Shown piece after piece: positions 35,577 through 44,062 of a stretch of DNA of 60,541 nt. Source of the DNA: a bacterium (GTDB lineage: Bacteria > Cyanobacteriota > Vampirovibrionia > Gastranaerophilales > UBA9971); contig JBAWVS010000009.1 of NCBI GenBank assembly GCA_037147175.1, positions 1-60,541 on the forward strand, written 5' to 3'. Under the pieces are notes generated by a model, which saw nothing but the letters and a program-made list of their open reading frames with translations, ran no database searches and was not told where the DNA came from. The stretch's first letter is position 1, and every line of letters begins with the position of its first letter. Made by a program: the position numbers and the translations under genes.

Positions 35577-36269
35577 ATGTTTTTATCGAGAATTAAAGAA
35601 GATATACAAACTATTTTTGACAATGATCCTGCAGCCAAAACCATTCTTGAGGTGATTATATGCTATCCGGGGCTTCATGCGATTTTGCTGCACAGAGCCG
35701 CACATAAATTATATGTGAATAAAGTTCCTCTTCTGCCGAGAATAATTTCAAATCTTTCCAGAATAATTACGGGCGTAGACATTCATCCGGGGGCAGAAAT
35801 AGGCAGAAAGTTTTTTATAGACCACGGAATGGGTGTTGTTATTGGAGAAACTGCAATAATAGGCGATAATGTTTTGATTTATCAGGGTGTAACGCTTGGC
35901 GGTACAGGCAAAGAAACAGGCAAAAGACATCCAACTCTTAAAAATGATATTGTTGTAGGCTCAGGTGCAAAAATTCTTGGTAATATAACAATAGGAAACA
36001 ATGTAAGAATTGGCGCAGGTTCTGTTGTTATAGAAGATGTTCCTGATGATTCAACGGTAGTAGGAATCCCCGGAAGAATAGTTGTTCATAAAGGTCAAAA
36101 AAGCCATAATTTGCAACACAATGTAATACCTGATCCGATAAAAGATGCTTTAGGAGAGCTTACCAGCGAAATAAAAGAGCTTAAACAAATAGTAAGACAG
36201 GATACAAATTGTTGTGAGTGTCCTAACGAAGAAAATGACGAAGAATATAACGATGGAGCAGGCATATAA
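35577..36269 (+). CDS. cysE: Serine O-acetyltransferase
   Basis: 230 residues. It makes O-acetylserine from serine and acetyl-CoA, the first step of cysteine synthesis. The N-terminal helical part has FDNDPAAKTILEVIICYPGLHAILLHRAAH; the left-handed beta-helix has hexapeptide repeats and the catalytic loop DHGMGVVIGETAIIG, QGVTLGGTGKETGKRHPTL and the end VVGIPGRIV. The C-terminal tail is acidic with a CCECPNEEN cluster. It lies 2 nt from rfaE1, so co-translation is likely, though the pathways differ. Confidence 0.96.
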   Translation: MFLSRIKEDIQTIFDNDPAAKTILEVIICYPGLHAILLHRAAHKLYVNKVPLLPRIISNLSRIITGVDIHPGAEIGRKFFIDHGMGVVIGETAIIGDNVLIYQGVTLGGTGKETGKRHPTLKNDIVVGSGAKILGNITIGNNVRIGAGSVVIEDVPDDSTVVGIPGRIVVHKGQKSHNLQHNVIPDPIKDALGELTSEIKELKQIVRQDTNCCECPNEENDEEYNDGAGI

Positions 36270-36271
36270 AT

Positions 36272-37285
36272 ATGTCAAATAAAGAAAAACTTTTTAAAAT
36301 AATCGACAACTTCAAAAATTTTAAAGTACTTGTCATAGGAGATATCATCCTTGATGAATATATCTGGGGAAAAGCCAGCAGACTTTCTCCTGAAGCCCCT
36401 GTGCCTGTGCTTGAAGTAAACAAATATTCTTATATCCTTGGAGGAGCGGCAAACGTTGCAAATAATATAAGAACTCTCGGAGGGAAGGTCTGTTTGGCAG
36501 GAATTGTCGGAAAAGATTCTTCTTCTGACAAACTTGAAGAAATTCTTTCAAAGAATAATATTGATATATCCTGTATTATTAAAGATGAAACACGCCCGAC
36601 CACTATAAAAACAAGACTTATAACGCATAATCATCACCAGCTTGTCAGGTTTGACAGAGAGGTTAAAGACGAAATTTCTGAAAACACTGAGCTTGAAATT
36701 ATCAAAAAAGTTTCTGAGTCTATAGAATCAATAGATTTGATTTTATTGTCAGATTATTCAAAAGGCGTACTGACCAATAAACTTACTCATGAGCTTATAA
36801 AACTTGCAAAACTTCATAAAAAGCCTGTTCTCGTTGACCCTAAAGGCTTAGATTACAGTAAATATTCGGGAGCAACCCTGATTACCCCAAACAGGCTGGA
36901 AGCAGAGACTGCAACGAAATCACCGGCCGGTACTACTCCTGAGATTCTGGCGCAAAAAGTAAAAGAACAGCTTGAACTTGATTATGTAATGGTTACTCTT
37001 GGAGAAGACGGTATTCTTCTTTATACTAACGGCGAAACAAAACAAATTCCTGCTGTAACCTCAGAAGTTTATGATGTAACAGGAGCGGGAGATTCCCTGA
37101 TTTCAGGAATTTCGCTGGCATTACTTGCTTCTTACGGAGACGTGGAAGTTTCTATGGAGCTTGGAAATTATGCCGCAGGTGTTGCAGTCAGAAAAATCGG
37201 AACCACTGCTGTAACTCCAAAAGAATTAAAACATATTATCGAACTTCATCTTATGGAAAACGAAGAAGCAGAGGTTAATAGATAA
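36272..37285 (+). CDS. rfaE1: D-glycero-beta-D-manno-heptose-7-phosphate kinase
   Basis: 337 residues, a PfkB/ribokinase-family sugar kinase. It phosphorylates heptose 7-phosphate at C1 for ADP-heptose, a lipopolysaccharide core precursor. Seen: VLVIGDIILDEYIWGKASRLSPEAPVPVLEV, LGGAANVANNIRTLGG, RPTTIKTRLITHNHHQLVRFDRE, LLSDYSKGVLT, VDPKGLDYSKYSGA and the ATP-site motif VTGAGDSLISGISLAL with catalytic Asp. The adenylyltransferase half found fused in HldE is the next gene. Confidence 0.95.
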   Translation: MSNKEKLFKIIDNFKNFKVLVIGDIILDEYIWGKASRLSPEAPVPVLEVNKYSYILGGAANVANNIRTLGGKVCLAGIVGKDSSSDKLEEILSKNNIDISCIIKDETRPTTIKTRLITHNHHQLVRFDREVKDEISENTELEIIKKVSESIESIDLILLSDYSKGVLTNKLTHELIKLAKLHKKPVLVDPKGLDYSKYSGATLITPNRLEAETATKSPAGTTPEILAQKVKEQLELDYVMVTLGEDGILLYTNGETKQIPAVTSEVYDVTGAGDSLISGISLALLASYGDVEVSMELGNYAAGVAVRKIGTTAVTPKELKHIIELHLMENEEAEVNR

Positions 37286-37357
37286 TACCCGTTCTTTGAT
37301 TTCCCCCGGTTAAAGATGTACAAATTGCAATTACAATAAGGAAAAAGAGGAAAGCAA

Positions 37358-37837
37358 ATGGGCGAAGTTGTCGAATTAAACCAACTTTTAAATATAATCA
37401 GCGAAGTGAAAAATCAAAATAAGACTATTATAACTACAAACGGCTGCTTTGATATAATCCATGCCGGTCATGTAAGATACCTGAAACACGCAAAAGAGCT
37501 TGGAGATGTTTTAGTGGTTTGTTTGAATTCGGATGAATCAGTACAAAGGCTCAAAGGCCCTACAAGACCGCTAAATCATCAGGATGACAGGGCAGAAGTC
37601 ATGTCGGCTCTTTCTTCAGTAGATTATGTGGTGATTTTTAATGAAGATACGCCTATCAACATTCTTGATAAAATCAAACCCGATATCCATGTAAAAGGCG
37701 GGGATTATACGGAAGAAACTCTTCCTGAAACAGCTGTGATAAAGCAGGGCGGTGGGAAAATCCAGTTTATTCCCTTTGTTGAAGGACGTTCAACCACAAA
37801 TATAATCAATAAGATTTCTCTTGCGGAGCGTGAGTAA
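37358..37837 (+). CDS. rfaE2: D-beta-D-heptose 1-phosphate adenylyltransferase
   Basis: 159 residues. This nucleotidyltransferase adds AMP to heptose 1-phosphate. The motif TTNGCFDIIHAGHVRYLKHAKELGDVLVV includes the HxGH-type signature (HAGH); LKGPTRPLNHQDDRAEVMSALSSVDYVV and DIHVKGGDYTEETLPE follow, ending with EGRSTTNIINKI. A GGAAAGC-like site precedes ATG. Works with rfaE1 upstream; the 72-nt gap holds no terminator. Confidence 0.95.
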   Translation: MGEVVELNQLLNIISEVKNQNKTIITTNGCFDIIHAGHVRYLKHAKELGDVLVVCLNSDESVQRLKGPTRPLNHQDDRAEVMSALSSVDYVVIFNEDTPINILDKIKPDIHVKGGDYTEETLPETAVIKQGGGKIQFIPFVEGRSTTNIINKISLAERE

Positions 37838-37907
37838 AACCAGAAGCGGCTGTGATGAGCAGTCTTTGAAGATTAAACTCGTTCAGAATAATAATTAAAT
37901 CGAACAA

Positions 37908-38498
37908 TTACTTCTCGGCCTCTTTTTTTATAGATCTCATAATTTTTGTTGCATCACCTCTCATGGCTTTGCATATAAATTCAGGGATATAAAAGCCCGG
38001 GTCTGAATAAATCCTGTATGCGAGTATCGTTTTATCCTGATACGGAATCATTTCAAAGTAGCCATAAAGCTCTTTGAAAGCTCCTCCTGTTTTTTTAAAT
38101 TTCATTCTTCTGAATTTCTCAGAACTGTCAAAAACAAGAACATAACTAAAACTTGGCAGCAAATCACATAATTTTACGGTTGTAACAACTTTTTGCTGTT
38201 CATTTTTTTCTTCAATAATACTTGCTCTTTTTATCTGATGAATAAACTTAGGGAGATTTTCCTTATCATCAAGCACATTCCATACTTTTCTGGTAGGTGC
38301 ATTAATCAGTATTTTACTTTCAGATCCTTTCAATCCACCTCTTAATTGCAAACTAAGTGATTTTTGGAGAACAATTCCTCTTTCAAGACTGTCATATTCA
38401 TCGGTTTGGATTGTTACGGCAAATGCAGTTTCAGAGAAAAGACAACTTAAAAACAAAAATAGTCCCAATAAAAATGAAAACAACCTATTCCTGTTCAC
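37908..38498 (-). CDS. Secreted SRPBCC/START-like lipid-binding fold protein
   Basis: 196 residues. A signal peptide of about 27 residues (RLFSFLLGLFLFLSCLFSETAFA) indicates export. The rest looks like a polyketide cyclase/Coq10-type SRPBCC domain: ILINAPTRKVWNVLDDKENLPKFIHQIKRASIIE at the beginning, a GYFEMIPYQDKTILAYRIYSDPGFYIPEF strand region and a C-terminal helix with RGDATKIMRSIKKEAEK. Such folds bind hydrophobic ligands; ligand unknown. Convergent with rfaE2. Confidence 0.75.
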   Translation of the reverse strand: MNRNRLFSFLLGLFLFLSCLFSETAFAVTIQTDEYDSLERGIVLQKSLSLQLRGGLKGSESKILINAPTRKVWNVLDDKENLPKFIHQIKRASIIEEKNEQQKVVTTVKLCDLLPSFSYVLVFDSSEKFRRMKFKKTGGAFKELYGYFEMIPYQDKTILAYRIYSDPGFYIPEFICKAMRGDATKIMRSIKKEAEK

Positions 38499-38613
38499 AG
38501 GTTTTCTCCCATTCCATAAAAAATTATTTTAAATCTGTTTTTTTAAAGATTACATAAGCCGATTGAGCAGTATTTATTAAAAGCCTTTCAAAATAACTGA
38601 TAAATAAAATGAA

Positions 38614-38642
38614 TTGACATTAAATTATGATGTTGTTATATT
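38614..38642 (+). promoter_or_regulatory. Strong promoter of rplU-rpmA
   Basis: Consensus TTGACA (38614-38619), 17-nt spacer, TATATT (38637-38642). About 62 nt of leader follows, including a small CGCTTCTATAGCG fold near the 5' end that may take part in L21 autoregulation. Confidence 0.8.
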
Positions 38643-38710
38643 AACCATGCGCTTCTATAGCGTGTGTTATTTATGTATAATAATTAAGAGAAAAGATAAA
38701 GGACGAGCAA

Positions 38711-39235
38711 ATGCTTGCAATAGTTGAAACTTGTGGAAAACAATACGAAATACAAGAGGGCAGATATATTGACGTTGAGTTTTTAGGTAAAGACGAAAAC
38801 GAAACTCTTGAACTCGATAAAGTTGTAATGATCGTAGCAGGAGACCAGTCACAAATCGGTCAGCCTTATCTTGAAGGTGCTACAGTAAAAGTAACCGTAC
38901 TTAAAAACGGAAAAGACAAAAAAGTTCTTGTTTATAAACAAAGACGTAAAAAAGGCTATCGTAATAAAAACGGACACAGACAACAATTTTCCAGAATTAT
39001 GATAGAAAGTATCGATTTCCCCGGAAAAGATTCTGTTTTAGCTGCTGAATCCTCTAAAGAAACAGTAATCAAAACTGAAACAAAAGAAAAAGCCCCTAAA
39101 GCTCCTAAAACTACTAAAAAAGCACCAGCAAAAAAAGTAGAAAAAATTGAAAAAATTGAAAAAGTAGAAGCTATAGAAACTGTGGAAACTGCTGTAGAAG
39201 TTGTAGAAACAGAAACAGAAAAAGAAGAAAATTAA
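38711..39235 (+). CDS. rplU: 50S ribosomal protein L21 with long C-terminal extension
   Basis: 174 residues. Residues 1-103 are normal L21: MLAIVETCGKQYEIQEGRYI, GQPYLEGATVKVTVL, VYKQRRKKGYRNKNGHRQQF and RIMIESIDFP. The remaining 70 residues are an unusual Lys/Ala/Pro then Glu/Val-rich tail (KAPKAPKTTKKAPAKKVEK, then VEAIETVETAVEVVETETE), predicted disordered. L21 binds 23S rRNA; the tail function is unknown. It is followed by rpmA after 22 nt. Confidence 0.96.
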   Translation: MLAIVETCGKQYEIQEGRYIDVEFLGKDENETLELDKVVMIVAGDQSQIGQPYLEGATVKVTVLKNGKDKKVLVYKQRRKKGYRNKNGHRQQFSRIMIESIDFPGKDSVLAAESSKETVIKTETKEKAPKAPKTTKKAPAKKVEKIEKIEKVEAIETVETAVEVVETETEKEEN

Positions 39236-39257
39236 TTCGAAAAGGTGGTGAATCCTA

Positions 39258-39515
39258 ATGGCTCATAAGAAGGGTGTAGGCTCAACAAAAAATGGTCGCG
39301 ACAGTCATGCGCAGCGACTCGGTGTTAAAAAATATGGCGGTCAGCTTGTTAGATCAGGTAATATTTTAGTACGTCAGAGAGGAACAAAATTCCATCCCGG
39401 AAATAATGTCGGCATCGGTTCCGATGATACATTATTTGCAACTATTGATGGCGTTGTGACTTTTGAAAAACACAGAAGAGATAAAACTCAAATCAGCGTT
39501 TACGCTGTAGGTTAG
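39258..39515 (+). CDS. rpmA: 50S ribosomal protein L27
   Basis: 85 residues, standard length. [27 protein letters not shown] is the typical N-terminus that reaches the peptidyl transferase centre, directly after Met, with no cleavable Firmicutes-type prefix. GGTGGTGAAT-like SD upstream (AAGGTGGTG). Ends with a shared hairpin terminator. Confidence 0.98.
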   Translation: MAHKKGVGSTKNGRDSHAQRLGVKKYGGQLVRSGNILVRQRGTKFHPGNNVGIGSDDTLFATIDGVVTFEKHRRDKTQISVYAVG

Positions 39516-39534
39516 TTTTTTTTCATAACAATTT

Positions 39535-39568
39535 AAAAGAAAAGCTGCTATTCGGCAGCTTTTTCTTT
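39535..39568. terminator. Bidirectional terminator between rpmA and the ftsQ-like gene
   Basis: AAAAGAAAAGCTGC (39535-39548) pairs perfectly with 39555-39568 around a 6-nt loop. The leftward gene's stop codon lies inside it. Confidence 0.85.
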
Positions 39569-40453
39569 TGGTTCTTCTTTCTTTTTATCTTTAAGTTTTA
39601 TGGAAACATTATCCCATCGTAAGTCTATATATTCGAATTCATCTTTTGTTTTTAAAGCTTCTGGAAGGACAGGAATAACTTTATCAATATTAGAAAAAAT
39701 CGTGCTTCCATTTATTCCGCCTATTCTTAACTTAACATCTTTAAGTTGGACAAATACATCATCGGGGTTTCTTATGTCGAGATATTCAAGCTTCTGGTTT
39801 GTTGCATTCTCAATATAAAAAGCAAACTTGGTTAAATATTGCACCTGATTAGGCTTCCAAAGAGCAAATGGCGCATAAGTAAGCACTTTATAAGTTTCTT
39901 TTGATGAAGCCAAAGGCAGATATTCTTTGCCGATAATTTTGATGATGCCGTCATCATTTGTAAATACCGCAACAGGTTCTACTTTTGGAGTCGGTGCGAT
40001 TGATAAAACAGGAGTTCTCTCATCAAGCACAATTCTTAGCCTGGCAGGAAACCAGTATCTCCTGACAAAAACTTTCTTAACAGGCGTTAACCCAAGTATA
40101 CTATTTTCAATATATTTTGTGTTAACCAGATAAACAGGCTTATTAGGAATTTTAAGATTTTTAAGTTTAGAAAGTATTTGCCTTGCAGAAACAATTTTGT
40201 TCCCTTCAATTTCTAAATATTTGTTTGGATAAGATATAAATATATTTTTGTTTAAATACCATTGAGGTAATTGAACGATTATTGAAAAAGCCCAAATAAG
40301 AAAACAAATAGCAAAAATACGCGCAAAAAATCGAAACCTTGTCAGAATAATCTTTGATTTGCGAAGTTCTCTTCTTTTTTTTAGCTGCCCAAGTTTTCTT
40401 TTATTGTAACTGTTTATAACTTGGGTTTCTTTATCAGGAGATATCTGGTTCAT
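39548..40453 (-). CDS. ftsQ: FtsQ-like cell division protein with POTRA domain
   Basis: 301 residues. A basic cytoplasmic N-terminus (about 45 residues) leads to one TM helix (FARIFAICFLIWAFSIIVQL). Then comes a POTRA-like domain: YLEIEGNKIVSARQILSKLK, YIENSILGLTPVKKVFVRRYWFPARLRIVLDERTPVLSI. A beta-rich FtsQ C-terminal domain has DIRNPDDVFVQLKDVKLRIGG. FtsQ/DivIB links early and late divisome proteins at the periplasmic side. A Lys/Glu-rich tail follows. It is not next to ftsA/ftsZ, so the name rests on domain layout. Confidence 0.75.
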   Translation of the reverse strand: MNQISPDKETQVINSYNKRKLGQLKKRRELRKSKIILTRFRFFARIFAICFLIWAFSIIVQLPQWYLNKNIFISYPNKYLEIEGNKIVSARQILSKLKNLKIPNKPVYLVNTKYIENSILGLTPVKKVFVRRYWFPARLRIVLDERTPVLSIAPTPKVEPVAVFTNDDGIIKIIGKEYLPLASSKETYKVLTYAPFALWKPNQVQYLTKFAFYIENATNQKLEYLDIRNPDDVFVQLKDVKLRIGGINGSTIFSNIDKVIPVLPEALKTKDEFEYIDLRWDNVSIKLKDKKKEEPKEKAAE

Positions 40454-40702
40454 TCTTTGACTTTTCCAAAACTAACGGTAAATAAATTCGTTTTCATAAA
40501 ATTATTAAGATGCCAAATTGGCAAAAAAGTTATTTAATAAGATTATATAACTTTAGAAACTATATAACAATTTTTTATATTTAACTAACAAAAAATATAA
40601 CCTTACTGTTTTTATAAATATAAGGGTGTATTTTGAGAGATTTTATCTCTTATATAAAATTACGACTTTTAGTCAAAAACAAATTAAAAAGAGGCATGAC
40701 TT

Positions 40703-41437
40703 ATGAAAAATTTTGTAAATTCACTTATAAAAAAATTAAAAAAAATTACGGCAACACATAAAATTTCGCAGAAAAATATAAAAGGGAAATTAATGGGAAA
40801 ATTTTCAAGCAAAACTTCCGCAAAATTTTTTACCTCAAATGACTCTCTTTCTATTGATGCAAAACAAACATTTATAAAAGAAGAAATAAACGCTGAAGCA
40901 AGGCTTATTTTAAAAGAAGCTGTCGAAAATCCTGAAATTCTCGTTAACTTCATAAAACTAAAAGGAACTAGAGTAATAAAATCTAGATACATGAAGCCTG
41001 TTTTGTTTTTATTCAGGGAACAAATAGGCTTTTTGCCCCCCAAAAAAGGATTTAAGGCTCTGGCTCTTAATATTCTTTTAAATATAATTTCTCGAGCCAA
41101 ATTAAATATCGAAAACAAAACACCTGAGCTTTTTGTTCTTGATGACAAACCTGTTAATATTTATTTTCTTTCTCACCAATTTCATTTATGGCTTTCTTAT
41201 ATAAACGAATTACCCGGTTTTGATGAAGAAACAAGGGAAAACTTTAAAAATATATGGGATTCAAATCTTGATTCAATGGAAGTCGGAAAACTTTCCATCG
41301 AAGAAATTGTGGCTCTCAAAGATGCTATGGCAAGAGATATGGAAGCGTTAAAATTTGTTAAGGAAATGACCAGAGAGTTTGTAGGACAGAAGCAATCACT
41401 TGATAAAATTAAAAAGGACGGAAGTACAAATATTTAG
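40703..41437 (+). CDS. Uncharacterised helical protein
   Basis: 244 residues; no family recognised. The N-terminal 45 residues are highly basic (SLIKKLKKITATHKISQK), and could bind nucleic acid or membrane. The rest is helical: AEARLILKEAVENPEILVNFIKLKG, KGFKALALNILLNIISRAKLN and FHLWLSYINELPGFDEETRENF, with no signal peptide or TM helix. AAAGAGG precedes ATG. Shares a terminator with rpsO. Confidence 0.65.
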   Translation: MKNFVNSLIKKLKKITATHKISQKNIKGKLMGKFSSKTSAKFFTSNDSLSIDAKQTFIKEEINAEARLILKEAVENPEILVNFIKLKGTRVIKSRYMKPVLFLFREQIGFLPPKKGFKALALNILLNIISRAKLNIENKTPELFVLDDKPVNIYFLSHQFHLWLSYINELPGFDEETRENFKNIWDSNLDSMEVGKLSIEEIVALKDAMARDMEALKFVKEMTREFVGQKQSLDKIKKDGSTNI

Positions 41438-41454
41438 CAATATTAACTCTAACA

Positions 41455-41484
41455 AAAAGAGACTCTGTTAACAGAGTCTCTTTT
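41455..41484. terminator. Bidirectional terminator between the helical-protein gene and rpsO
   Basis: A perfect 30-bp palindrome: AAAAGAGACTCTGTT (41455-41469) and its complement (41470-41484). Confidence 0.85.
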
Positions 41485-41502
41485 GAATAATCTTTTACAG
41501 GT

Positions 41503-41772
41503 TTATTTACGGATTCCTAATCTTTCGATTAAAACTCTATATCTCTCAACATTTTCGTTTTTAAGATATCCTAAAAGTTTTTTTCTTTTTCCAACCATCA
41601 TTAAAAGACCGCGACGACCTTGAAAATCTTTTTTGTGTTCTTTCAAGTGTTCTGTAAGTTCTTTTACTTTTTCTGTCAAAAGCGCAACTTGAACTTCTAC
41701 AGAGCCTGTATCGTTTACGTCTCTTTTATATTCTTCAATTACCTGTTGTTTGCTGGCTAAATTAATGGTCAT
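41503..41772 (-). CDS. rpsO: 30S ribosomal protein S15
   Basis: 89 residues, standard length. [64 protein letters not shown] is the full S15 fold that binds 16S rRNA helix 22. Promoter at 41810-41837. No pnp gene follows, unlike in many bacteria. Confidence 0.98.
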   Translation of the reverse strand: MTINLASKQQVIEEYKRDVNDTGSVEVQVALLTEKVKELTEHLKEHKKDFQGRRGLLMMVGKRKKLLGYLKNENVERYRVLIERLGIRK

Positions 41773-41809
41773 TTAGTGTTCCTCTTTATTTTTCATGACT
41801 TTGAAGTTT

Positions 41810-41837
41810 ATAATATCATCTAAATAAAAATCTTCAA
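41810..41837 (-). promoter_or_regulatory. Promoter of rpsO
   Basis: Minus strand TTGAAG (41832-41837), 16-nt spacer, TATTAT (41810-41815), about 38 nt before the ATG. Confidence 0.55.
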
Positions 41838-41982
41838 GGGGTATAAGCTACTTTTTATTTACAGACGCTTTTCAGGCTTTTTGTTTTGTGTATTTTTGTA
41901 AATACTTGTAGTAAAAACTATCAATTAATTTTTATCACGAGTGTTAAAGTTCATGATTAAATAACTTTTGGAGATATTTAAA

Positions 41983-42276
41983 ATGGTCGTTAATTCTTTA
42001 AATTTGCAGAGCAAAATGGCATTTGGTTTTAATCCTTATTTGAGAAGTTGCCCTAAAAATGGATATAGCGACAGGGAGGTTGGCAGCGAAGTTCTTGATT
42101 ATGCAGCGCGCGGCTGTCTTTTTTATGAACAGATCGCAAAAAAAAATAACTTAGATAAACTTGCAAGCGGTTATGCTCAAGAGGGTGAATTTTTCAATAA
42201 AATGCATGAAGATGACAGCCTGGCAGCCAGGGCTTTAAAGGAACAGCTGGGAAAACAAATTCGCACATACGCATAG
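41983..42276 (+). CDS. Small uncharacterised protein with F-motif tag
   Basis: 97 residues from ATG at 41983, with GGAG 9 nt upstream; an in-frame TTG at 41968 overlaps that site. The leader is MVVNSLNLQSKMAFGFNPY with tag MAFGF at 12-16. The body has SDREVGSEVLDYAARGCLFYEQIAKKNN and DDSLAARALKEQLGKQIRTYA, soluble and helical. No known family. Ends with a strong terminator. Confidence 0.65.
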   Translation: MVVNSLNLQSKMAFGFNPYLRSCPKNGYSDREVGSEVLDYAARGCLFYEQIAKKNNLDKLASGYAQEGEFFNKMHEDDSLAARALKEQLGKQIRTYA

Positions 42277-42300
42277 ATTTTCTAAAAAAAATTGACTTCA

Positions 42301-42340
42301 AAAGAGGTAGTGAAAAATATTTTCACTACCTCTTTCTTTT
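42301..42340 (+). terminator. Intrinsic terminator
   Basis: AAAGAGGTAGTGAAAA (42301-42316) pairs perfectly with 42320-42335 around ATA, then CTTTT. Confidence 0.85.
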
Positions 42341-42365
42341 AAGATAAAATAATTTAAATAACTTG

Positions 42366-42521
42366 AATTGCTAAATAGTCGAAATCTAAATGAATATTGG
42401 TATTGTCATTCTGAGGGCTAAAGCCCGAAGAATCTGTCCAAAAAAGTATTTAAGCTTAAAATCCAAAAAGGACAGCTGTTTCGCTTTGCTCAACATGACA
42501 ATAAGAAAATAATTGGCAATT
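42366..42521 (+). repeat. MITE-like repeat, family A, copy 2
   Basis: Bounded by AATTGC and GCAATT, with TATTGTCATTCTGAGGGC near the left and CAACATGACAATAAG near the right. It is nearly identical to the copy at 51031-51187. It reaches to 56 nt before the gltX start, which argues against longer gltX starts. Confidence 0.8.
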
Positions 42522-42576
42522 GAAGTTAAATAAAGCTCTCAGAATGACAATCAGAGAAAAGGGAAATATTAAAATA

Positions 42577-44022
42577 ATGACTAATCAAGAAATAAGAGTA
42601 AGAATTGCTCCGAGTCCCTCGGGAAATCTTCATGTCGGGACAGCAAGAACAGCTTTATTCAACTTCCTTTTTGCCAAAAATAAAGGCGGGAAATTTGTTT
42701 TAAGGATAGAAGATACTGACCTTGAAAGATCAAACGAACAATATACACAAAATATTTTTGACAGCTTAAAAGCTATGGGGCTTCAATGGGATGAAGGTCC
42801 TGATGTGGGCGGGGCTTTTGGACCATATAAACAATCAGAAAGACTTGATATTTATAAAAAATATGCGGCAAAACTTCTGGAATCAGGGCATGCTTATTAC
42901 TGCTGGTGTACTCAGGAAGAGCTTGAAGCCGAAAAAACCGCGCAACTGGAAGAAAAAAAACAAATTATATATTCAAAAAAATGCAAAAATCTTACTCCTG
43001 AGCAGATAGAAAAATTTAAAACAGAAGGAAGAAAACCTGTAATACGATTTGAAGTTCCTGCAAAAAAACTTGTTTTTAAGGACTTAATCAAGGGAGAAGT
43101 AGAGTTTGACTTAAATTTACTCGGTGATTTCGTCATAATGAAATCAAACGAAATTCCTACTTATAATTTTGCTGTTGTAGTAGATGATGTAGAGATGAAA
43201 ATGAGCCATATTATCCGTGGCGAAGATCATATCTCCAATACTCCAAGACAAATTTTGATTTATGAAGCGCTGGGAGCAAAAATTCCCGAATTTGCCCATC
43301 TGGGTATGATTCTTGCGCCTGATAAAACCAAACTTTCTAAAAGACATGGAGCTACGGCTGTCAGTGAATTTATTCAGCAGGGCTATTTGCCGGAGGCTTT
43401 TGTTAATTTTCTCGCGCTTCTTGGCTGGTCTTCTCCTGATGGAGCGGAAATCATGCCGCTTGATCAGATAATTCAAAAGTTTAGCCTTGATAGAATTAAT
43501 TTAAGTTCCGCTGTCTTTGAATTTGACAAGCTTAACTGGATGAATGGTATGTATATAAGAAGCATGCCGGTTTTTGAACTTGTAGAAAGGCTTAAACCCT
43601 ATTTGCAAGATTTTGATCTTTCAATATATTCCCGTGAACAGCTGGAAACTGTTATAAATGCCGTAAAAGAGCCTCTGGTAAAATTAAGCGGGGTGACTGA
43701 TGCGGTTAATTATTTCTTTGGTAATAGTATAAATATTGATAACGAAATTAGAAAAACTGTTTTGAATACAGAAGAATCAAAAAAAGTGCTGACAGAGTTT
43801 TTAGAGTTCTGTAACGATATTGAATATGATAATATTGAAAAAATTCATGAACAGCTTGGCGAATTCAGGACAATGATGAAACCTTTGAAGCCAAAACAGA
43901 CCATGTGGGCAATAAGAGCAGCTTTGACAGGAAGAGTGCATGGTGCTGACATGGGCATAATTGTTTCACTTCTTGGTAAAGACAGGGTTGCTTTAAGGAT
44001 TAATAACGCTCTACTGACATAA
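42577..44022 (+). CDS. gltX: Glutamate--tRNA ligase
   Basis: 481 residues from ATG at 42577; the frame is open from 42520, but that part is repeat-derived and does not fit the family. RIAPSPSGNLHVGTARTALFN contains the class I HIGH-type motif (HVGT), and KLSKRHGA is the KMSKS equivalent. AYYCWCTQEELE and the C-terminal anticodon-binding region are present. Could charge both tRNA-Glu and tRNA-Gln if the cell uses GatCAB; not shown here. Clustered with cysS and mrnC. Confidence 0.97.
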   Translation: MTNQEIRVRIAPSPSGNLHVGTARTALFNFLFAKNKGGKFVLRIEDTDLERSNEQYTQNIFDSLKAMGLQWDEGPDVGGAFGPYKQSERLDIYKKYAAKLLESGHAYYCWCTQEELEAEKTAQLEEKKQIIYSKKCKNLTPEQIEKFKTEGRKPVIRFEVPAKKLVFKDLIKGEVEFDLNLLGDFVIMKSNEIPTYNFAVVVDDVEMKMSHIIRGEDHISNTPRQILIYEALGAKIPEFAHLGMILAPDKTKLSKRHGATAVSEFIQQGYLPEAFVNFLALLGWSSPDGAEIMPLDQIIQKFSLDRINLSSAVFEFDKLNWMNGMYIRSMPVFELVERLKPYLQDFDLSIYSREQLETVINAVKEPLVKLSGVTDAVNYFFGNSINIDNEIRKTVLNTEESKKVLTEFLEFCNDIEYDNIEKIHEQLGEFRTMMKPLKPKQTMWAIRAALTGRVHGADMGIIVSLLGKDRVALRINNALLT

Positions 44023-44023
44023 T

Positions 44024-44052
44024 TTTCTGCTTCGCTCATGATGACAATAAGA
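44024..44052 (+). repeat. Short repeat fragment between gltX and cysS
   Basis: TTCTGCTTCGCTCATGATGA followed by CAATAAG, matching the right end of the dispersed repeats. It is only about 30 nt and may be a decayed copy. Confidence 0.4.
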
Positions 44053-44062
44053 GGAAAACTCA

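Noticed and set aside
40703-41437. F-motif tag on the helical protein (GKFSSK)
   Set aside because: The similar string is at about residue 33 in a basic region, beyond the usual position, so it was not counted.
42520-42576. N-terminal extension of GltX
   Set aside because: It lies partly in and next to a dispersed repeat and does not match the family start.
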